Shown here: positions 36,659 through 45,394 of the stretch, piece after piece
Position numbering within the stretch: position 1 is the first letter of the stretch
Layout: the number at the start of each line of letters is the position of its first letter
DNA from: Bacillota bacterium
GTDB taxonomy: Bacteria > Bacillota > Clostridia > Acetivibrionales > DTU013
NCBI GenBank assembly: GCA_023433505.1
Contig: JAEZCO010000054.1
Span: 117,990 to 181,989 of the forward strand
Direction: 5' to 3'
DNA length: 64,000 nucleotides
Position numbers and translations under genes: made by a program
The notes under the pieces: generated by a model
Seen by the model: only the letters and a program-made list of their open reading frames with translations
What the model was told of the DNA's origin: nothing
Databases searched by the model: none

Positions 36659-37747
36659 TTATTCGTCTCCCCTGTATTCACGGACCGCCTCCACCATGGC
36701 GATGTAGCCCGAAGCCGGTACATAGTCGGGCACCGAATTTCCCGTGCCGAAGGCGATCCCGCCGCGCCCTTCGCAATGGTCAAGGATCTCCCGTACATAA
36801 GCCTTAATTGTCCGTTCATCCTGCTGGCAGATTACGTCCACGTCCGCGCCGCCGAAATTGCCGATCCTGTCGCCATAGCGGTCGACCCAGACGGTGAAGG
36901 GAGCGATAACGTCCTCGTTGGAATGCTTTGCGTTGATCTGCGCCCCTTCAATGATATCGTCCATCACAGGGAAGATATTCCCGCAGGAGTGCAGTAAAAA
37001 GGGCTTCCCATAGGAATGGATCAGGTCGGAGATACGGCGGTACCCGGGGATCACATGGGTCCTTATATCCCCCGGCGGGAGCAGGGGACTTGTTTTGTAT
37101 CCCAGGTCGTCTCCGAAACGGCAGACGCCGTAATACTTTCCGAAACGCTCCAGAAATTCCTTCCATATGGTATGGTTGGTTTGCGCTACCGCCTTGAAAA
37201 GGTCGGCGAAAAGCTCCGGGTCATCGGCTTTGATATAGCACAGGTACTCATAACCCACCACATCCTGCACACATTCAAAAATACCGTTCCCCGGGCCTCC
37301 TACGGCGCACATGTCACCGGGTAGGGCTTCAGTGAAGGCTTCAAATATCCTGTATGTTTTCTCTTTGAAGATTGCCGGGATCTGGTGCCAGGGATAGCGC
37401 TCAAAATCCCCGCGGTTTTTGATGACGCCTTCCTTTTCGCCAAGCAGCGCGCCGCTGCCCGGCATGTAAGAGCCGATATTCATATCGAAATTGGCAAAGT
37501 CATAGCCCATAAGGCGGTAGAATTCCACATACCTCCCCATGAATTCCTTCAGGGACGCCGTATTGCCTTCCCAGCCTTCCGACCACAGGGAAACGTATTC
37601 CCTGCCGGTGATCCGCTCCATCATTTGAAAGCTGATGCCGTGTTCATAAAGAGGGAGCCTTTTGGCAGCGCGGTTATGCGCCGCGTCAATAATATTCCCG
37701 GGACGGGGAGAAAACCCTCCGCGTCCCCCGTATAAACTGTTATTCAT
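36659..37747 (-). CDS. UroD/MtaA-like protein (second copy)
   Basis: A 362-aa protein of the uroporphyrinogen-decarboxylase fold with FLLHSCGNIFPVMDDIIE, the zinc-binding His-x-Cys-Gly element of MtaA/CmuA-type methyltransferases, and a C-terminal GTGNSVPDYVPASGYIAMVEAVREY. True HemE lacks that motif. It is the second of three intact such genes here. It lies in the GRE operon after the DUF1861-like gene. AAGGAGG precedes the ATG. A decayed copy of a related gene lies just upstream (37878-38011). Confidence 0.75.
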   Translation of the reverse strand: MNNSLYGGRGGFSPRPGNIIDAAHNRAAKRLPLYEHGISFQMMERITGREYVSLWSEGWEGNTASLKEFMGRYVEFYRLMGYDFANFDMNIGSYMPGSGALLGEKEGVIKNRGDFERYPWHQIPAIFKEKTYRIFEAFTEALPGDMCAVGGPGNGIFECVQDVVGYEYLCYIKADDPELFADLFKAVAQTNHTIWKEFLERFGKYYGVCRFGDDLGYKTSPLLPPGDIRTHVIPGYRRISDLIHSYGKPFLLHSCGNIFPVMDDIIEGAQINAKHSNEDVIAPFTVWVDRYGDRIGNFGGADVDVICQQDERTIKAYVREILDHCEGRGGIAFGTGNSVPDYVPASGYIAMVEAVREYRGDE

Positions 37748-37877
37748 GGAATGTCTTTCCTCCTTATATCGTAAGGCCTGTGCCTTGAAACAAGGCTTTT
37801 ATGGGTCTGTTTTTTACCTGCTCTGCATTCGGCACCGGGTCATGGGCTTATTCTTTCCTAATCCGGAGCATTTACCC

Positions 37878-38011
37878 TCAGGTGGCGGCAAAGCTGTTTT
37901 CATAAGCCGTATCCAGCATGGCTGCAATATTTTCGGGACGGGTGTCCCCCATGATGTTGTGTACCTGGTTGAAGACACCTTTGCAAAGGTTGCACAAGCC
38001 CAAACGGTATT
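37878..38011 (-). pseudogene. Remnant of a UroD/MtaA-like gene (C-terminus only)
   Basis: In the 264-bp gap between the DUF1861-like and second UroD-like genes, one minus-strand frame, open into the preceding stop codon, reads GVFNQVHNIMGDTRPENI then AAMLDTAYENSFAAT and stop at 37878. This resembles the normal C-terminus of UroD/MtaA-like proteins (the pattern xHNIxxDxxxENIxAMxxAA). No start codon, ribosome site or N-terminal part is present. It is most likely what remains of a deleted gene copy. Confidence 0.5.
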
Positions 38012-38980
38012 TTACAGACTTTCATATTCGTCAAAGGGGTCCTCGATCTCCAGCTCGCCTTCAAAGGCGTCGCTCATACCGGTATACAGCAGCGCACGAC
38101 CGTTTCCCTGCCGGAGGATTCCCGATGTAAAGCAGACATCATAGGCTCTGGGATTTTTTTGAGGCGAGTCGGGGAAGCATTCCCTGGAGGCAATAATTTT
38201 GACGGGGGTCATTTTCATGGTTTGAGGGTCCAGGGCGTTTGCAAAGCAATAATAGTGGATGACAAAAACACCCTCCCGGTCATGTCCCCAGGACTTGTGG
38301 CCGATACAGCCGATAAGGCCGTTTTTGAGCATTTGCAGTTGGTTGCAGCCGCCCCACTCCTCCGGAGTGAAATGCCCCTCCAGCAGCGGCAATTGCGCAA
38401 TACGCTCCGCCGTAAGCTCTCTAAGATCCCCGATGATTCCGAAGCCGATGGACGCGATACGGTTGAGGTGCTTCACCGCTTCTCCCTGGGGTCTGGAAAA
38501 GACGGCGATTCTGCCGTCCGGCAGCTGCACAAGCCGTATATCCTTCATCAAGGCCGGACCTTCCGCGATATGCGAAAGAGAGGTAAGGCTTTCGATGCGG
38601 TAGAAATCAGTATGATAGGTAATCAGGCTTCCATCTCCGCGCCACTGGGCATGGACCCCTCCCAGGATCCATTGGCCGTCCACCCTGGTGATAAAAGGGT
38701 CCTGCATTCCCTGGATGCTTGCAGCCTCTTTTATCAACTGCCAGCCTTCCCCGCATTCTTCAAAGAACATTGTGGTGGAGTCTTCACTGTCACGGTGCTC
38801 GACGCGTCCTGCGATGATTCTCCTGCCGTCCATTTCAAAGGGTACGGTGGTATTGTACACATCCTGGCCGTCAACGCCGTGAAAGGACAGCAATGTTCCC
38901 GGTCTGGCGGGGAACCGCAGTTTTTTGAATTCAAGATATTCCTCCTGTGCTTTACGAGGGATCAGACGGTTTTCCAACAT
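38012..38980 (-). CDS. DUF1861-like beta-propeller protein
   Basis: A 322-aa protein resembling the DUF1861 family, a five-bladed propeller often found next to GH130 genes: FHGVDGQDVYNTTVPFEMDG, AGRVEHRDSEDSTTMFFEE, MQDPFITRVDGQWILGG, and LMKDIRLVQLPDGRIAVFSRP. Cytoplasmic, no signal peptide. I choose the ATG at 38980 (MLENRLIPRKA), since AAGGAG is 7 nt upstream; the longer frame to 39199 would run through non-homologous sequence. Probably a glycosidase or phosphorylase acting with GH130 on imported mannosides (inference). Confidence 0.65.
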   Translation of the reverse strand: MLENRLIPRKAQEEYLEFKKLRFPARPGTLLSFHGVDGQDVYNTTVPFEMDGRRIIAGRVEHRDSEDSTTMFFEECGEGWQLIKEAASIQGMQDPFITRVDGQWILGGVHAQWRGDGSLITYHTDFYRIESLTSLSHIAEGPALMKDIRLVQLPDGRIAVFSRPQGEAVKHLNRIASIGFGIIGDLRELTAERIAQLPLLEGHFTPEEWGGCNQLQMLKNGLIGCIGHKSWGHDREGVFVIHYYCFANALDPQTMKMTPVKIIASRECFPDSPQKNPRAYDVCFTSGILRQGNGRALLYTGMSDAFEGELEIEDPFDEYESL

Positions 38981-39329
38981 TGTTACGCTCCTTAAAAACC
39001 AGAATTTTTTTTGCGATAAAATTCCAAAGGGAAAAACGGAAAGAAGATTGTCCGGAAGCTCCAAGCGAAGCTGCTTGTTTACGAGCGGCTGGCCTGCAGG
39101 CTTGGCTTCACGGCAAGACGGGCGGCGGCATGGAAGAACTTTTTCGTCCTGCCGGAACTTTGAAGGGTGCTCCGGAACAATTCCCGGATGCTGCGGCAAA
39201 GACGCCGTAGCCGCTGTTCTCCGGCCGGCGACTGCCTATGGCAGTCGCCTGATGCCGGAGTTTTCAGCCATGCCTGCCCCTAAATCCGGACAGGTTTTAT
39301 ATTCTCATGTCACTGGATGCAAAACGGGT
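38981..39329 (-). other. 349-bp gap in the GRE operon with a large hairpin
   Basis: No gene was found between the binding protein and the DUF1861-like gene. The main content is the hairpin at 39219-39260. No cobalamin riboswitch signature was seen, although a methyl-transfer operon might be expected to have one. Confidence 0.4.
39219..39260 (-). repeat. Strong hairpin after the binding-protein gene
   Basis: GGCGACTGCC (39227-39236) and GGCAGTCGCC (39240-39249) pair perfectly around TAT; an outer stem CTCCGG/CCGGAG extends it. It lies 70 bp past the binding-protein stop, with no T run on the minus strand. It may protect the upstream mRNA and reduce readthrough. Confidence 0.65.
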
Positions 39330-41042
39330 TTATTTGGGATAAACGGTCCCGTTCTTTTGATCCGTCAGCTTCCTCTGGTCGAGATAAGCCTGGCACTGCT
39401 TGATCACTTCATCCTTGATGGCTTTGATGTCCTCCTGGAGAATCTTGTTGGAGGTTATTTCCTTGTCCAGCTTATCCAGCGCGCTGTCAATATTCTTTTC
39501 AACGCCAAGGAGGGTTATCATCTCTTTCTTTGTCTTCGCCGTAAGGAAATCAGGGTTTGCCAGCTGGTTCTTGACCGGTTCTCCGTTGAGATTGAAGCCA
39601 GAAAGCAGCGGGTTAAAATAGGATTCCGGATTATTTCCATATTTCATGACATCGACGACATCGGAGGGGATATCCGCCGGCAGTCTGATGAAGTAAGGAT
39701 TCCAGGTCAGCATGTACCCCGGGAAATTGTAATTGGTAGCCAGGTCCAGTCCCTCGGGACGTTTGTATTGATCCTCGCCTACAGCAATGTAGTTTTTGCC
39801 TTCCACTCCCCATTCAAACAGGTCGTGGTTTTTCGGGGAGGCGAACAGCCAATCCATAAACTTCATGATACGGTCTGTTTTTGCATCGCTTGTGGTAATG
39901 GGGACGGAAATAAAGTTCCATGCCCGGTAGGAGCCTGCTATGGCAGCCTTGCGATCCTCACGGATATTGCGGTCCAATACGTACACTTCCAGCTTTGCTC
40001 CAGGTACCGATTGAGCCAGTGCGGACTGCACAGCGGCATATTGTGCGGTATCCCAGAAGAAGGAAGCTCCTTTGCCCGAAGTGAAGGTGCCCATGGCGTC
40101 GTCACGAGTGATGACGTCTTTCTCAATATATCCTTTTTCATACCATGCGCGTACCTGCTTTGCCGTTTCGGTATTCCGCTTGTTATAGGGCGCAGGAAGG
40201 TTGGCGCTTGAGGATTCGGGTTCACCCGAGATGATGCAGTCCTTGATCTGATAATCCTGCACATACAATGTTGCGGTGATGCCGGGTGCAATGACGGTGT
40301 CCCACAGTCCTGCTTTGTATTTGTTCATTGCCAGATCCGGATTGTCCAGCTCGATCAGACCGGATGCACCGTATGTTCCGTCTTTTTTCATAACGAAGGG
40401 TATCATGTTGGCTTCGTTTTGCTTCACCTTCTGGAGGTACGCTTCATAGCCCTCCAGGGTGGTTATGGGCGCCAGGCCATATTTTTCGCGCAGGTCTCCG
40501 CGGAGATATACGATGCTGCTGCCGCCATAAGTCTGTGAAAGGGGTACTCCCATGACCTTGTCGTTGAAAAGGTTATTGCTTAAAAAGCCTGAATCAAAGC
40601 TCTTTTGCAGTCCGGGATACGCAGGGTTGTTGAAATAGGAAGTAAGATCCCGGTAATTTCCCTGGGCGATGAAGGTATTCATATTCATCCACGGCGCGTC
40701 AAAGCAGAAATCCACCGGCTCACCCGCGGATAGCTTGAGTTTCATTTTATTGGGGAAGTCGGCCTGGGGCGTCCAGTCGATGGCTAATTTCATATTCAGG
40801 GTATCTTTTGTCTTGTTTGAAAATTCAGCAAGAATGTCGTCCATCTGGTTGGGTTTGTCTCCCCATAGATAAAGCGTCAGGTCCATGGGGTCGGGAATTG
40901 CCGCCGTAGTTTCACCCGAGGAGCCTGTCGAAGCGCTGCCGCCTGTTGTAGACTGCGGGTTTCCGTTGGCCGAACCGCAGCCTGCCAGCAGGGCAAAAAC
41001 CAGCAGCAGTGCCAGGGAAATAATAACTGTTCTTTTTTTCAT
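39330..41042 (-). CDS. Extracellular solute-binding lipoprotein
   Basis: A 570-aa lipoprotein with lipobox LLAGC (Cys22), a Ser/Thr/Gly-rich spacer and a large binding domain of the LplA type. It follows the two permeases in the order permease-permease-binding protein. It should feed the product of 41094-42975 with an oligosaccharide, probably a beta-mannoside given the GH130 gene at the head of the operon (inference). A strong hairpin follows it. Confidence 0.92.
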   Translation of the reverse strand: MKKRTVIISLALLLVFALLAGCGSANGNPQSTTGGSASTGSSGETTAAIPDPMDLTLYLWGDKPNQMDDILAEFSNKTKDTLNMKLAIDWTPQADFPNKMKLKLSAGEPVDFCFDAPWMNMNTFIAQGNYRDLTSYFNNPAYPGLQKSFDSGFLSNNLFNDKVMGVPLSQTYGGSSIVYLRGDLREKYGLAPITTLEGYEAYLQKVKQNEANMIPFVMKKDGTYGASGLIELDNPDLAMNKYKAGLWDTVIAPGITATLYVQDYQIKDCIISGEPESSSANLPAPYNKRNTETAKQVRAWYEKGYIEKDVITRDDAMGTFTSGKGASFFWDTAQYAAVQSALAQSVPGAKLEVYVLDRNIREDRKAAIAGSYRAWNFISVPITTSDAKTDRIMKFMDWLFASPKNHDLFEWGVEGKNYIAVGEDQYKRPEGLDLATNYNFPGYMLTWNPYFIRLPADIPSDVVDVMKYGNNPESYFNPLLSGFNLNGEPVKNQLANPDFLTAKTKKEMITLLGVEKNIDSALDKLDKEITSNKILQEDIKAIKDEVIKQCQAYLDQRKLTDQKNGTVYPK

Positions 41043-41093
41043 ACAAAAACCTCCTTATTTTTTAATATATCATCAACCGCAAGGGGTAAATGA

Positions 41094-41999
41094 TCAGCCT
41101 TTAACTCCCCCTACCCGCAAGCCTCCCACAAAATACTTCTGCAGGAAGGGGTAAAGGAATATGATGGGACCGATGGTCACAATGGCCGTGGCCAGACGTA
41201 TGGTATAGGAAGGCGGTACGGTAATACCGCTGTTTCTGCCTTCGGAAGCAAGATTGGAAGCCGCGTCGATGTTGCGTATGATTTTCATAATGATATATTG
41301 CAGCGAATAAAGCTTTGTGTTTTGAATGTAAAGCATCGCTTCCATCCAGGCATTCCAGTATCCGAGAGCGTAAAACAATGCGATGGTAGCCAGGGCCGGC
41401 AGCGACAGGGGCAGAATGATCCGGAAAAGGATGACCCCTTCATTGGCTCCCTCGATTTCCGCCGATTCCTTCAGGGATTTGGGGATCTCATTGAAGAAAT
41501 TCCGGAGCAGGAACATGTTCCACGGATTCAGCAAAGACGGAATGATGTAGACCCATATATTATCCCGCAGGTGCAGGTACCGGCTGATGAGGATATAAGT
41601 GGGCACCAGACCGCCGGAAAAAAGCATGGTAAAATAGAAGAAGAATGCAATCTTGTTCCTGTATTTCATCTTGCCCCCCGACAGCGCGTAAGCTCCCATG
41701 CTTGTGATGAGCAGGCTCAGCAGCGAGCCTGCCACCGTTACAAAGATACTTACTTTGTAAGCGTCGGGTATGGAGCTGGACGATAAAATGGCTTTGTAGG
41801 CCGCAGCGGAAAGCTTGGCCGGAAACAGGCTGTACCCGTCGCGGACCAGCGTCGCCTCGTCGGTGAAGGAAGCGATCAGCACCAGAACAAAGGGCAGCAG
41901 GCACATAAGCGCAAAAAGAAAGGAAAACAGATAAAATGTCCAGTTAAGCATCCGGTCCGATGCCGCCATCTTGCGTTTCATTTGATATACAGTCTTCAT
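41094..41999 (-). CDS. Sugar ABC transporter permease, LplC/YtcP type
   Basis: About 301 aa with six membrane segments, EAA loop LKESAEIEGANEGVILFRI, and the family's C-terminal YFVGGLRVGGVKG. The start at 41999 (MKTVYQMKRKM) has GGGAGAGG upstream; the longer frame to 42032 overlaps the previous gene. Partner of the LplB-type permease. Confidence 0.92.
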   Translation of the reverse strand: MKTVYQMKRKMAASDRMLNWTFYLFSFLFALMCLLPFVLVLIASFTDEATLVRDGYSLFPAKLSAAAYKAILSSSSIPDAYKVSIFVTVAGSLLSLLITSMGAYALSGGKMKYRNKIAFFFYFTMLFSGGLVPTYILISRYLHLRDNIWVYIIPSLLNPWNMFLLRNFFNEIPKSLKESAEIEGANEGVILFRIILPLSLPALATIALFYALGYWNAWMEAMLYIQNTKLYSLQYIIMKIIRNIDAASNLASEGRNSGITVPPSYTIRLATAIVTIGPIIFLYPFLQKYFVGGLRVGGVKG

Positions 42000-42015
42000 A
42001 ATATCCTCTCCCTTC

Positions 42016-42975
42016 TTAAAAGATCGCTGCATCGGGATTTATTTTTTTCACAGCCGCGTTGGTGCCGATGACCAGAATAAAGCCGATCAAGGACTGGTAC
42101 AGGCCTACCGCCGCGCTCATCCCCATAGACCCCGATGTCCGGATGGACCGGAAAACATAGGTATCGATAACGTCGGTGGTTGGGAAGAGCATGGAATTGT
42201 CTCCCACAAAGGTGTAAATCATGCCAAAGTCCCCGTAGAATATGCTTCCGACGCTCAGCACCGTAAGAAGGATCACGGTGTCCTTTAAGGCCGGAAGGGT
42301 TATATGGAGGATTTCCTGCAGCCGGTTTGCGCCGTCAATTTTTGCAGCCTGCTTGACCTCCGGGTCTATGCCGATGATAACGGCCATATAGATGATGGCT
42401 CCAAAGCCTGCGCCCTTCCATATCCGCACAATGACAAAAATGGCGGGCCACACCGACGGCGTGGAATAAAAGCCGACGGGCTCTCCGCCCAAAGCTTGCA
42501 GCAACTGGTTGATGAAGCCCCCTTCACTGGCGATGAAGGCCTGGGCAAACATTGCAACAACCACCCAGGAGATGAAATTGGGAAGGATCATCACCGATTG
42601 TGCGATCCGGACGTAATAGCTGCGTCCAAGCTCGGTCAGCACAATGGCGACAACCAGAGCGGCAATGGTGCCGGTGATAATAAACAAAACATTTAAGTAC
42701 AGGGTATTGAAGGTGATCTGCATCCACTGGGACCCGCGGAAGAAAAACCGGAAGTTTTCAAACCACACCCACTTGCTTGCGAACATGCCCTTGATGGGAT
42801 TGAAGTCTTCAAAGGCAATGACGATTCCAACCATAGGCAGATATTTGAAAATGACGGTGTACAGTATGGCCGGAAAAATGAGCAGATACAGCCAGTAATT
42901 ACGGGTCATTTCGTGCAGGAATCCGTCTTTCTTTATCAACTTCGGGGGCCTCCCCGCCTGCAAATCCGATTTCAT
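42016..42975 (-). CDS. Sugar ABC transporter permease, LplB type
   Basis: About 319 aa with six membrane segments and EAA-loop sequence VKQAAKIDGANRLQEILHI. I choose the ATG at 42975 (MKSDLQAGRP), with GGGAGG 11 nt upstream; the longer frame to 43065 overlaps the UroD-like gene. It precedes the LplC-type permease by 16 bp. No ATPase gene in the operon. Confidence 0.92.
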   Translation of the reverse strand: MKSDLQAGRPPKLIKKDGFLHEMTRNYWLYLLIFPAILYTVIFKYLPMVGIVIAFEDFNPIKGMFASKWVWFENFRFFFRGSQWMQITFNTLYLNVLFIITGTIAALVVAIVLTELGRSYYVRIAQSVMILPNFISWVVVAMFAQAFIASEGGFINQLLQALGGEPVGFYSTPSVWPAIFVIVRIWKGAGFGAIIYMAVIIGIDPEVKQAAKIDGANRLQEILHITLPALKDTVILLTVLSVGSIFYGDFGMIYTFVGDNSMLFPTTDVIDTYVFRSIRTSGSMGMSAAVGLYQSLIGFILVIGTNAAVKKINPDAAIF

Positions 42976-43003
42976 GAATTGTCCATCCTCCCTTCGGTTG
43001 TTT

Positions 43004-44041
43004 TCAGTAGTTTCCGTATTCCAGCGCGGCTTCAAAAAAAGCTGCGGCATTTTTAAGCGGCACATCCCGGGAAAACACCTGGGAAGGTCCTACAATAAAG
43101 CCGCCGCCGGGCTTTAACTGATCCATGCGCAATCGTACCTCGCGGCGGACGTCGTCAGGAGTTCCTCCCACCAGAATATTCATCTGGTCCACACCGCCGT
43201 CAAAACATAGTATATCTCCGTACATTTTTTTCATGACCTCCGGCTCGCTTTCCCGGACATACGGAGGTAAGGGATTTAAGATATCGACGCCCATTTCGAT
43301 GAAATCGGGGATAAGCGGGCGGCAATAGCCGCAGGAATGCAACCAGATCTTTGCACCGTTGTCATGTGCAAGGCTGAAAATTTCTTTCCACAGCGGTTTA
43401 TACCATTTCCTCCACAGCGCGGGGGAAATCAGCATCTGATTCTGACCGCCCACATCCTCGTCCGCCCGGATAATATCAATTTTCCCATTTGCATGGCGGA
43501 ACAGTTGGGTAAAATATGTCCTATAGAACTCGCGGGTGCGGCCCAGGTAGTCTTCCATCCAGGCGTCGTCCAGGACATCGGTGAAAACATGGTCGTAAGA
43601 CCGCATTTGCACGTGATGCAGCCAGCCCAGCCCGGCATGGCCCGCCGCACAGGTCATATCCATCCGGCGGATGCCGTCCAGTTCGGAAGCAAGCTCCGAA
43701 AAGTCGAAATCCTCTGCCCGCGGCCACCGGTATGAATCAAGTGCTACTCCGGCCAGCGGGTATACCCGTTCCCCCACCTTCCCCCAGCAGCCGTAGGCGC
43801 AGGTGCGGTCATAGCTTTCAACATGGGGACGTTGAGGACCCGTATACCTTGGATGGGCCGAAGGCCAATCCCAGACGGAAAAACAATCGATTCCCGTTTT
43901 CTCATAGAGACTGAGAAAGTCTGAAACACCATAGTACTCCAGCAGCCGGCCTCTCAGGCCGTCTTCCATATCAAACCCGATGGGGACCCTGTCAGGCTCC
44001 CGGTGATTAATTGTTGTCATAATACGTTCACGTCTGGTCAT
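43004..44041 (-). CDS. UroD/MtaA-like protein (third copy)
   Basis: A 345-aa protein of the uroporphyrinogen-decarboxylase fold: MTRRERIMTTINHREPDRVP at the N-terminus (the family's usual opening), and KIWLHSCGYCRPLIPDFIEMG with the His-x-Cys-Gly zinc element of MtaA/CmuA-type methyltransferases. It ends VFSRDVPLKNAAAFFEAALEYG. AGGAG precedes the ATG. It lies between the GH130 gene and the permeases. Function in this context is unknown; methyl transfer is inferred. Confidence 0.75.
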   Translation of the reverse strand: MTRRERIMTTINHREPDRVPIGFDMEDGLRGRLLEYYGVSDFLSLYEKTGIDCFSVWDWPSAHPRYTGPQRPHVESYDRTCAYGCWGKVGERVYPLAGVALDSYRWPRAEDFDFSELASELDGIRRMDMTCAAGHAGLGWLHHVQMRSYDHVFTDVLDDAWMEDYLGRTREFYRTYFTQLFRHANGKIDIIRADEDVGGQNQMLISPALWRKWYKPLWKEIFSLAHDNGAKIWLHSCGYCRPLIPDFIEMGVDILNPLPPYVRESEPEVMKKMYGDILCFDGGVDQMNILVGGTPDDVRREVRLRMDQLKPGGGFIVGPSQVFSRDVPLKNAAAFFEAALEYGNY

Positions 44042-44122
44042 TACGATTCTCCTGTGTCAAAAGTAATCAACCAAGCATCGCTGCCGGCCCGGCAGTTTGA
44101 AGCTCCCTCAGGCCGTACGGTG

Positions 44123-45166
44123 TCAGGCGTCAAGATTGCGGTAGATGTCGTCCAGTGTCAGGGTCAGGCTGGCAACGGAATCATCGGCGGCCCCGTAATA
44201 CACCGTAACCTCTTCACCCCGGACAAGGCATCCGCAACTGAAAATCACATTCCCGAAAAAGCCGTCCAGTTCATAAGGTTCCGAAGGCTCCGCCAGCGGT
44301 ACCCTGCTTCGTTTCAGGACACGCCAGGGTTCCTCGGCGTCCAGAAGCATGGCGCCGAGGCAGTAACGGTTGTTTCCATCCGCGCCATGATACAGCTCAA
44401 TCCAACCTCTGTCCGTCAAAAACGGTACGGCGCTTGCACCGACACGGCCGTTATCCCATGAACCCGTGCGGACGCCCGCAAGGATGCGGTGCTCTCCCCA
44501 GCAATGGAGGTCCGGCGACGCGGCGATCCAGATTTCAGGCTTCCCATAGTGTGAGGTGGATGGCCGGTGGAGCGCGTAATACCTGCCGTTGATTTTCTGA
44601 GGAAAAATTGCCACATCCTTGTTGTCGGGAGTAAACAGTACCCCTTCACGGGTAAACGCCTTGAAATCCTGGGTGCTGTACATGGAAACCACAATTCCAA
44701 GCTCCGAAGCCGAGCTGCAGGCAATGTAATACGTACCGTCCAAACAGGTTATCCTGGGGTCTTCCACGCCAAAGGCCTCATACTCCGTCATCGGCTCAAG
44801 GGCCGGATGGTCGTCGATGGTAAAATGGATACCGTCCGCGCTCCGTGCCACACGCAGGTGCGACATGGAAGTGAGGTAATTCTGCCGCGGTGTAACCACC
44901 ACACGCGGATCATCCATGTCGACACCTTCGGCATGCATGGGAATGTTATGCACAACAACTTTTCCTGTTTTCCTGTCAAAAACAGGGCAGGAGTAACTCT
45001 CAGGATATCTCTGCAGCGGACGCTCGGCAACCCGGAGCAGTAAAACCACCTCATCGCCCGCCTGGGCGACCCCCGGATTGAAAACGCCCATTACCTCAAA
45101 GTCGGGGCGGGAGGCTTTTATATCAAATTTGGTTATTAAAGGATTCGCTTTACATTTGTTAACCAC
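44123..45166 (-). CDS. GH130-family glycoside phosphorylase/hydrolase
   Basis: A 347-aa five-bladed propeller with strong GH130 motifs: PLITKFDIKASRPDFEVMGV, FNPGVAQAGDEVVLLLRVAER, FGVEDPRITCLDGTYY, KPEIWIAASPDLHCWGEHR and YYGAADDSVASLTLTL. GH130 enzymes cleave beta-mannosides by phosphorolysis or hydrolysis; beta-1,2- and beta-1,4-mannosyl phosphorylases are typical, and which applies cannot be told here. Cytoplasmic. I accept the GTG start at 45166, because the family's N-terminal NPLIT segment begins immediately after it. It is the first gene of the minus-strand operon reaching at least to 39330, divergent from a LacI gene. Confidence 0.88.
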   Translation of the reverse strand: MVNKCKANPLITKFDIKASRPDFEVMGVFNPGVAQAGDEVVLLLRVAERPLQRYPESYSCPVFDRKTGKVVVHNIPMHAEGVDMDDPRVVVTPRQNYLTSMSHLRVARSADGIHFTIDDHPALEPMTEYEAFGVEDPRITCLDGTYYIACSSASELGIVVSMYSTQDFKAFTREGVLFTPDNKDVAIFPQKINGRYYALHRPSTSHYGKPEIWIAASPDLHCWGEHRILAGVRTGSWDNGRVGASAVPFLTDRGWIELYHGADGNNRYCLGAMLLDAEEPWRVLKRSRVPLAEPSEPYELDGFFGNVIFSCGCLVRGEEVTVYYGAADDSVASLTLTLDDIYRNLDA

Positions 45167-45167
45167 T

Positions 45168-45227
45168 TTGTGACGTTACCTTTCATCGTTGTAATTCTAT
45201 TTAACTATATCCGTTTAATTTTGTCAA
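45168..45227 (-). promoter_or_regulatory. Promoter and probable LacI operator of the GH130 operon
   Basis: On the minus strand TTGACA (45222-45227) and TTAAAT (45199-45204) are 17 bp apart. Between the -10 and the GTG start lies TTGTGACGTTACCTT (45168-45182, plus strand), a near-palindrome centred on ACGT as expected for a LacI-family operator. The same arrangement is present at 47347-47406. Confidence 0.65.
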
Positions 45228-45350
45228 CAACATTTTTGGTGATTCTCACGAATAAATTGATCAATTTCCGCACAGAATTAAGCGCTATGCATAAAAAAAA
45301 CCTATATATTCCAATAGATTTAGAAAAAGGTACAATATTTATTGCGTGCA

Positions 45351-45394
45351 TTTGTAAAGTTACGATTTACATTCACAAGCATTCATGCTATACT
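45351..45394 (+). promoter_or_regulatory. Promoter and dyad operator of the first LacI gene
   Basis: TTTACA (45366-45371) and TATACT (45389-45394) are 17 bp apart. The -35 is part of a dyad TGTAAA-N7-TTTACA (45353-45371), which recurs unchanged upstream of the second LacI gene. It is a likely autoregulatory site. Confidence 0.6.

Noticed and set aside
38981..39329. Cobalamin riboswitch sought upstream of DUF1861/UroD-like genes
   Set aside because: No B12-box or conserved core sequence was seen; the structured element is only a simple hairpin.
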